From NCBI RefSeq assembly GCF_003943505.1, contig NZ_RJPS01000014.1, positions 1 through 38,986 of the forward strand: DNA of 38,986 nt, given 5' to 3'. Position numbers and translations under genes: made by a program. Below are positions 34,342 through 38,986 of the stretch, one piece after another. This DNA comes from Streptococcus cristatus (lineage in GTDB: Bacteria > Bacillota > Bacilli > Lactobacillales > Streptococcaceae). The notes below the pieces were generated by a model. The model worked only from the letters and a program-made list of their open reading frames with translations. It searched no databases and was not told the origin of the DNA. Within the stretch, counting starts at the first letter, position 1. The number at the start of each line of letters is the position of its first letter.

Positions 34342-35601
34342 CTAGTAAGCCTTACCGATGAGGATGGCGTAGATAAAGAATAAGGCGAAGCCAAAGAGGA
34401 AGATCAAACCAAGGATGGAAAGACCTTTTAGCCATTTGCTCAGATGTTTATTCTCGCTTGTAACGAGGAGATAGTTTAGAAGGGCAAAAAATGGAGTAGT
34501 CAGGAAGGAAGCAATCATGGCAAAACGAAGCATGAGAGCCACACTACCTTGGAAGAAGTAGATGATAACGCCACCGATAATAGCTGTAGCGGTCATCCAG
34601 ATATGCAGAGTTTTTTGAGAAGTCTTCTCTTCATTGAGAAGAAGGCGTAGAGATTCAGCATTTACACGGGAATAGCCATCGATAACGGTAATAACCGTAC
34701 CGAAGATACAGAGAAAGGCGATGAAAGTAATCAGAATCCGTGACCAGTCGCCAAGAACGGATGCGTACATCCCAACGAATTGCTGGATGTAGGCAGCCCC
34801 AGCATCCTGAACTGCTTGGCCAGTTGGATACTGGATAAGAGCGCCCATAGCGACGAAGAAGATGGCCAGAATAGCCGTACCGATATAGCCAACGTTAAAG
34901 TCAAAGAGACCGTCTGTGACAGAGATATTGACAGATTTTCCTTTTTCAGCTGTCCAGAGGGAGTTGATTGCTGAAATCTCGATTGGAGCTGGCATCCAGC
35001 CCATTAGAGAAACGATGAAAGGCAAGGCAGCCATCTGCCAAGGTGTCTTTTCAACGAAGTCTGCTCCGTACTCAGGATGCTTGATAATGGCAACGATGAC
35101 CGCAATAACGGTTGCAAAGGTTAGAGCGGACATGATCCATTTGGCAAGGCCGTCGAGGAACTTGTAGCCACCAAAGAGTAGCATTGCCCAGATCAGGATG
35201 ATGAGGATCAGAGACCATTGAGTAATGCTGAGTCCAAGGGCATTTGGAAAGGCGCTGGCGATGATAGCAGCACAGAGAATTCCGACTCCTGCTGTATTGA
35301 CCAAAGCGGAGAAGACATTTAAAACGAAGAAGATGCCCAAGTAGATTTTTCCTTTTTGAGCATAGCCTTCAACCAAGCTGTGGCCAGTTTCCAAGGTGTA
35401 CTCAGCACCGAAGCGAAAGAAGGGATATTTGAAGAGGTTGGCCAAGATGACCAGTCCCATCAAAGCCCAGCCATACTTGGCGCCTGCTTGAGCAGAGGAA
35501 ACAATGTGAGAGCCACCAACAGCAGCAGAGGCCATGAGGATCCCAGGACCGAGGGCTTTCAGTTTTGACTGCCAGGTAGATGTCTGAGTTTGTTCTAGCA
35601 T
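34342..35601 (-). CDS. NRAMP-related transporter lacking the canonical metal-binding motifs
   Basis: 419 residues, about 11 membrane segments. The N-terminal ALGPGILMASAAVGGSHIVS then AQAGAKYGW and LANLFKYPFF follow NRAMP closely, but the DPGN of helix 1 is replaced (AVGGS at the aligned place), and helix 6 has MGWMPAPIEIS in place of the MPH motif. In typical NRAMP proteins those Asp, Asn, Met and His residues bind Mn2+ or Fe2+. Only the Met-Pro is kept. The protein is otherwise intact, so a different substrate (as in Mg2+-selective NRAMP-related proteins or other APC-fold branches) is likely. AAGGAGA precedes the ATG. It has its own promoter and terminator. Confidence 0.82.
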   Translation of the reverse strand: MLEQTQTSTWQSKLKALGPGILMASAAVGGSHIVSSAQAGAKYGWALMGLVILANLFKYPFFRFGAEYTLETGHSLVEGYAQKGKIYLGIFFVLNVFSALVNTAGVGILCAAIIASAFPNALGLSITQWSLILIILIWAMLLFGGYKFLDGLAKWIMSALTFATVIAVIVAIIKHPEYGADFVEKTPWQMAALPFIVSLMGWMPAPIEISAINSLWTAEKGKSVNISVTDGLFDFNVGYIGTAILAIFFVAMGALIQYPTGQAVQDAGAAYIQQFVGMYASVLGDWSRILITFIAFLCIFGTVITVIDGYSRVNAESLRLLLNEEKTSQKTLHIWMTATAIIGGVIIYFFQGSVALMLRFAMIASFLTTPFFALLNYLLVTSENKHLSKWLKGLSILGLIFLFGFALFFIYAILIGKAY

Positions 35602-35630
35602 AATAATCTCCTTATTATAAAAAATGAATT

Positions 35631-35684
35631 TTCAGACAATTCTGAATGTAGTGTTATTTTATCTTTTTACTCTATTTTTGTCAA
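35631..35684 (-). promoter_or_regulatory. Promoter and inverted repeat before the NRAMP-related gene
   Basis: On the minus strand: TTGACA (35684-35679), 17 bp, TAAAAT (35661-35656). Just downstream, TTCAGA-N4-TCTGAA (35631-35646) is a perfect 6-bp inverted repeat in the early leader, an operator or hairpin candidate. Confidence 0.65.
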
Positions 35685-35767
35685 TACTCCTTGAAGGATT
35701 TCTTGAAACTTTCTGAAAATAAGATGAATCTCAGATCAAAAAAGTCTCTGTGATTTAAGGGAGAATT

Positions 35768-35776
35768 TGATATAAT
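35768..35776 (+). promoter_or_regulatory. Extended -10 promoter of the two-component operon
   Basis: TGATATAAT, hexamer 35771-35776, with a poor -35. The ATG at 35807 has GAGGAAA upstream. Confidence 0.55.
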
Positions 35777-35806
35777 AGCAGTAAGAAAAATGAGTGAGGA
35801 AATGGA

Positions 35807-36493
35807 ATGCACAAGATTTTACTGGTCGAGGATGATGCGGTCATCCGTCAAATGATCAAAAAAATGCTGGAACAGTGGGGCTATCAGGTTGTGGCGATTG
35901 AAGATTTTATGCAGGTTTTGACAACCTTTGTCAAGGAGGAGCCTCAGCTGGTGCTGATGGATATTGGTCTGCCTCTCTTTAACGGCTACCATTGGTGCCA
36001 GGAAATTCGGAAGATTTCGACGGTGCCGATTATGTTTCTGTCTTCGCGTGACCAGTCTATGGATATTGTCATGGCCATCAATATGGGCGCAGATGACTAT
36101 GTGACCAAGCCCTTTGATAATAATGTCTTTCTGGCAAAAGTTCAAGGCTTGCTGCGGCGTTCGTATGAGTTTGGGACGGATCAAAGTCTTTTGGAATATC
36201 AGGGCGTGATTTTAAATCTTAAATCCATGGATTTGGTTTATGAGGGCGAGCTTGTAACGCTGACCAAGAATGAATTTCAGATTTTGCGGGTGCTCTTTGA
36301 GCATTCCGGTAGCATCGTGGCGCGTGATGACTTGATGAAGGAGCTCTGGAACAGCGATTTCTTTATTGATGACAATACCTTGTCCGTCAATGTTGCCCGC
36401 CTGCGCAAGAAGTTGGAGGAGCACGGTCTGAAGCATTTCATTGAGACGAAAAAAGGGATAGGGTACGGTTTAACCAATGGACATGCAGGATAA
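35807..36493 (+). CDS. bceR: OmpR-family response regulator, BceR-like
   Basis: 228 residues. The receiver domain (about 1-120) has acidic Glu8-Asp9-Asp10, phospho-acceptor Asp52 in LVLMDIGLPL, and Lys in DDYVTKPFDN. A C-terminal winged helix follows: LTKNEFQILRVL, LWNSDFFIDDNTLSVNVARL and GIGYGL. It overlaps the histidine kinase gene by 17 bp. Together with the short-looped kinase and a downstream ABC ATPase this fits the Bce peptide-antibiotic sensing systems (MbrC or LiaR-unrelated in streptococci). A palindrome matching the BceR box lies after the kinase gene. Confidence 0.85.
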   Translation: MHKILLVEDDAVIRQMIKKMLEQWGYQVVAIEDFMQVLTTFVKEEPQLVLMDIGLPLFNGYHWCQEIRKISTVPIMFLSSRDQSMDIVMAINMGADDYVTKPFDNNVFLAKVQGLLRRSYEFGTDQSLLEYQGVILNLKSMDLVYEGELVTLTKNEFQILRVLFEHSGSIVARDDLMKELWNSDFFIDDNTLSVNVARLRKKLEEHGLKHFIETKKGIGYGLTNGHAG

Positions 36494-37457
36494 ATTTTTC
36501 TTTTTGAAGCATCATCTGTACTCCCGTCGCTTCATCTTGTTGCTCTTACTGATTGTATTTTCAATTATGGGGATGTTTGCCTTTATTTTCGAGGATGGGC
36601 GCAGTCTGCTAGAGTATCAGTTGCTCTTAGCCTTTCTCCTCGCTAGCTTTTTCTTGGGAATGGATCTAGCTAGTGCCTATAAGGAATATCGTAACCAGCT
36701 CTTTTATGCCTCGGGTCGGCCTCAGACAGCCTTAGAGGCTCTCCTTTTTGAGAAACTGGCTCTTTTGGAAATGGACAAGAAGAACCGTGCGATTGAGGAG
36801 AGGGAGAAGTTAAATGACCTGATGGACTATTATACGCTCTGGGCTCATCAGATTAAGACGCCTATTGCAGCTAGTTCATTGCTGGTCGGAGAGATTGAGG
36901 ACAAGAAGGTCAAGAACCAGCTGGAGCAAGAGCTCTTCAAGATCGAGTCCTATGTCAATATCGTCTTGCAGTATCTTCGTCTGGAGAGTTTCCACGAGGA
37001 TTTGATCTTGAAAAAGGAAAATGTTGAAGACTTGGTCAAGGAGATTGTCAAGAAGTATGCTATTTTCTTTATCCAAAAGGGCTTGAGCCTCAATCTGCAT
37101 GATCTGGATCGAACCATCATCACAGATAAAAAGTGGTTTGTCGTTATTTTGGAGCAAGTGCTGTCAAATAGTCTGAAATACACCAGCCAAGGCGGGATTG
37201 AAATTTATTTTCAGGAGGATACGCTTTATATCAAAGACAGCGGTTTGGGCATTCAAGATGCGGATTTGCTGCGGGTTTTCGAGCGAGGCTTTTCGGGCTA
37301 TAATGGTCGTTTGACCCAGCAATCGTCTGGCTTGGGACTTTATCTGTCCAAGAAAATCGCAGATGAGCTGGGACATCAGATTAGCATCGCTTCGCAGGTT
37401 GGACAGGGAACAACTGTCATGATTAGCTTTTCAGAGAAGAAGATGATATTTGAATAA
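36477..37457 (+). CDS. bceS: Intramembrane-sensing histidine kinase, BceS-like
   Basis: 326 residues. Two membrane helices (about 19-39 and 48-63) are joined by an external loop of only about eight residues, so it has no real sensor domain. The DHp helix carries phospho-accepting His124 in WAHQIKTPI. The ATPase domain shows the N box EQVLSNSLKYT, G1 DSGLGI, and G2 GLGLYLSK. Kinases of this kind take their signal from a partner ABC transporter, whose ATPase begins at 38411. The start overlaps the regulator gene. Confidence 0.88.
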   Translation: MDMQDKFFFLKHHLYSRRFILLLLLIVFSIMGMFAFIFEDGRSLLEYQLLLAFLLASFFLGMDLASAYKEYRNQLFYASGRPQTALEALLFEKLALLEMDKKNRAIEEREKLNDLMDYYTLWAHQIKTPIAASSLLVGEIEDKKVKNQLEQELFKIESYVNIVLQYLRLESFHEDLILKKENVEDLVKEIVKKYAIFFIQKGLSLNLHDLDRTIITDKKWFVVILEQVLSNSLKYTSQGGIEIYFQEDTLYIKDSGLGIQDADLLRVFERGFSGYNGRLTQQSSGLGLYLSKKIADELGHQISIASQVGQGTTVMISFSEKKMIFE

Positions 37458-37463
37458 GGCATT

Positions 37464-37479
37464 CTTACAAATTTGTAAG
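37464..37479. promoter_or_regulatory. 16-bp perfect palindrome, BceR-box-like operator
   Basis: CTTACAAATTTGTAAG, containing TTACA-N4-TGTAA, the pattern I know for BceR-type regulators. It begins seven bases after the kinase stop and precedes the TraX gene promoter region. Confidence 0.65.
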
Positions 37480-37495
37480 GTTGGCCAGTGAAATT

Positions 37496-37531
37496 GAAAG
37501 GTTAGGTTATGGTACCGACCTTTCTTTTTTT
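37496..37531 (+). terminator. Terminator between the kinase and TraX genes
   Basis: GAAAGGT (37496-37502) pairs with ACCTTTC (37518-37524), followed by seven Ts (37525-37531). A TATAAA (37544-37549) lies just after it and could be the -10 of the TraX gene. Confidence 0.75.
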
Positions 37532-37568
37532 GTAAGATAGATGTATAAAGAAGACAAGGAGATATGAA

Positions 37569-38327
37569 ATGAAAACAAGAGGATTAAATGCTTTCCAACT
37601 CAAGCTTTTCATGGCCTTTTTAATGGTTTTTGATCATATTGGTAAGATTCCAGGGCTTTTGCCGACGGGCTGGGACGGGATTTTTCACCTGCTGACCCGC
37701 TGTGTAGCCGCTTGGTTTGCTTTTAGCGCAGTAGAAGGCTTTCTGCATACGCGCAACCGCTTGGCCTACAATGCGCGCTTGTTTATCTGGGCGGCTATTA
37801 TGCAGCTGGGCAATACCATCTTGACCATGCTCTTTCATAGCAAAGGGATTCATCTTGAGAATAATATCTTTCTCAGCTTAGCCTGTGGCGTTCTGGTGCT
37901 CAATCTTGTATTTGGTCTCTCCAAAAATAGTGAAGAGATTATGGATGAGAAACGCTATTTGCGGATTGGAGCGGCAGTCTTAATTGGTTTGGCAGGAGTT
38001 TTTTTGACAGAAGGCGGCATGACCATTATTCCTTTGATGCTGATTAGCTATATCTTCCGCAATCAGCCTGCTCTCAGAACTCTTTCTTACATGGTCTTGG
38101 CTTTTCTGCTCTTTTGCCTAAGCATTGAAATCTACCCAACCATGGGAGCGACCCTTTCGATGATGCTCTACAATTCAGACTGGGCCTTTATTACCGTCTT
38201 GCCCTTCCTCCATCTCTACAATGGCGAGAGAGGCTATAATGGTAAGTGGGGCAAATATTTCTTCTATGTCTTTTACCCAGCCCATCTCTGGGTCATCGCA
38301 CTGATTGCTTATCTGGTGCAGAGATAA
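37569..38327 (+). CDS. TraX-family membrane protein
   Basis: 252 residues with about eight hydrophobic segments. The start LNAFQLKLFMAFLMVFDHIG and the following RCVAAWFAFSAVEGFLHTRN are the TraX signature (the F-pilin acetylase family, related in fold to acyltransferase-3 proteins), and the end has YPAHLW. Chromosomal TraX-like proteins of Firmicutes have no settled function; acetylation of a surface or peptide substrate is an inference. AAGGAGA precedes the ATG. It lies between a Bce-type kinase and an ABC transporter, which suggests a link to envelope stress. Confidence 0.82.
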   Translation: MKTRGLNAFQLKLFMAFLMVFDHIGKIPGLLPTGWDGIFHLLTRCVAAWFAFSAVEGFLHTRNRLAYNARLFIWAAIMQLGNTILTMLFHSKGIHLENNIFLSLACGVLVLNLVFGLSKNSEEIMDEKRYLRIGAAVLIGLAGVFLTEGGMTIIPLMLISYIFRNQPALRTLSYMVLAFLLFCLSIEIYPTMGATLSMMLYNSDWAFITVLPFLHLYNGERGYNGKWGKYFFYVFYPAHLWVIALIAYLVQR

Positions 38328-38410
38328 AAATATTGGCATTTAAAAATTAGTAAAATATGGAAATAAAGCTGTTTCTGTATTAAAATGGAATTATAGAAAA
38401 GGAGATCATA

Positions 38411-38986
38411 ATGACCTTATTAGATGTACAACACGTGAAAAAGATTTATAAAACCCGCTTTCAGGGCAGCCAAGTGGAGGCGCTGAAGGACATTCACTTT
38501 ACAGTGGAGAAAGGCGAATATGTCGCCATCATGGGGGAGTCAGGCTCTGGGAAGTCCACCCTGCTCAATATCCTAGCCATGCTGGACAAGCCGACTGAGG
38601 GCCGCGTCTTTCTCAATGGAACTGATACGGCAACCATCAAAAACAGCCAAGCTTCCAGCTTCCGCCGGGAGAAATTGGGCTTTGTCTTTCAAGATTTCAA
38701 TCTGCTAGATACCCTGTCGGTTAAGGATAATATCCTGCTGCCACTAGTGCTCTCTCGCCGTCCTATTACCGAGATGATGCAAAAGCTGGTTACAACCTGC
38801 AACGAGCTGGGAATTAACAAGCTGCAAGAAAAGTTTCCTTATGAAATTTCTGGTGGTCAGAAGCAACGGGTGGCAGTTGCCCGCGCCATTATCACCGAGC
38901 CTGAGATTTTGCTGGCAGATGAGCCGACAGGAGCCTTGGACTCTAAGTCCTCGGCAGCTCTCTTGGATGTCTTTGACGATATCAAT
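38411..38986 (+). CDS. bceA: ABC transporter ATP-binding protein, BceA-like (3' end outside window)
   Basis: 192 codons are visible and the frame is open at the window edge. AAGGAGA precedes the ATG. Walker A GESGSGKST at 42-50, Q-loop VFQDFNLLD, signature ISGGQKQR at 146-153, Walker B ILLADEPTGALD. The pattern is that of the MacB/LolD/BceA class that works with a large FtsX-like permease, expected just downstream. In Bce systems the transporter both expels or frees cell-wall antibiotics from their targets and signals to the kinase. About 60 residues are missing. Confidence 0.88.
   Translation, partial: MTLLDVQHVKKIYKTRFQGSQVEALKDIHFTVEKGEYVAIMGESGSGKSTLLNILAMLDKPTEGRVFLNGTDTATIKNSQASSFRREKLGFVFQDFNLLDTLSVKDNILLPLVLSRRPITEMMQKLVTTCNELGINKLQEKFPYEISGGQKQRVAVARAIITEPEILLADEPTGALDSKSSAALLDVFDDIN

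Overview
The window reads as chromosomal DNA of a viridans streptococcus, probably of the sanguinis/gordonii/cristatus/mitis neighbourhood. The pointers are a serine-rich-repeat LPNTG adhesin, a lactate oxidase, the tsaE-GNAT-LytR trio, the yqeG-yqeH-yhbY-nadD-yqeK-rsfS operon, strong TATAAT and extended -10 promoters, and AGGAGG ribosome sites. Species cannot be fixed from the sequence alone. No rRNA, tRNA, CRISPR array, prophage or transposase gene was found.

Layout. 1-3.6 kb: 3' part of a huge Ser-rich adhesin with a sortase signal. 3.9-8.3 kb: Na/Pi symporter-like protein, nagA with NagR-like and cre operators, a small membrane protein and an aldo/keto reductase. 8.3-9.5 kb: a gene-poor stretch with coding remnants, then a HigB/HigA-type toxin-antitoxin pair. 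9.7-14 kb: lactate oxidase (minus strand, cre-controlled), then a complete polar amino acid ABC importer. 14-17.3 kb: HAD phosphatase, DUF1361 membrane protein, NCS2 purine permease. 17.4-19.7 kb: tsaE, an acetyltransferase and an LCP cell-wall ligase. 19.8-21.3 kb: a TVP38-like membrane protein and an unrecognised membrane gene split by a frameshift at an A7 tract. 21.5-27.5 kb: the yqe-type housekeeping operon (ribosome assembly, NAD synthesis, tRNA modification), here carrying an extra alkyltransferase-like gene. 27.8-31.2 kb: VOC protein and exonuclease III on the minus strand, metG on plus. 31.6-35.6 kb, all minus strand: a ferric-reductase-like flavocytochrome, a DUF2974 lipase-like protein and an atypical NRAMP-related transporter. 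35.8-39 kb: a Bce-type two-component system, a TraX-family protein and the start of an ABC transporter that runs off the window.

Non-coding structure is prominent. Two families of intergenic repeats share TIR-like ends (GAGnnTGGGACAnAAA). Family 1 (175 bp) occurs at 5586, 19658 and, inverted and truncated, at 27492. Family 2 (159 bp) occurs at 27642 and inverted at 31278, and carries a strong terminator-like hairpin. The copies at 27492 and 27642 are fused into one composite, and the family 2 pair forms inverted repeats around VOC-exoA-metG.

The least ordinary items are the A7-split membrane gene, the composite repeats, the alkyltransferase-like protein without the reactive cysteine, the NRAMP relative lacking the metal-binding motifs, and the Bce-like module with its 16-bp palindromic operator and interposed TraX gene. 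All functional statements are from sequence reading; no database search was run.
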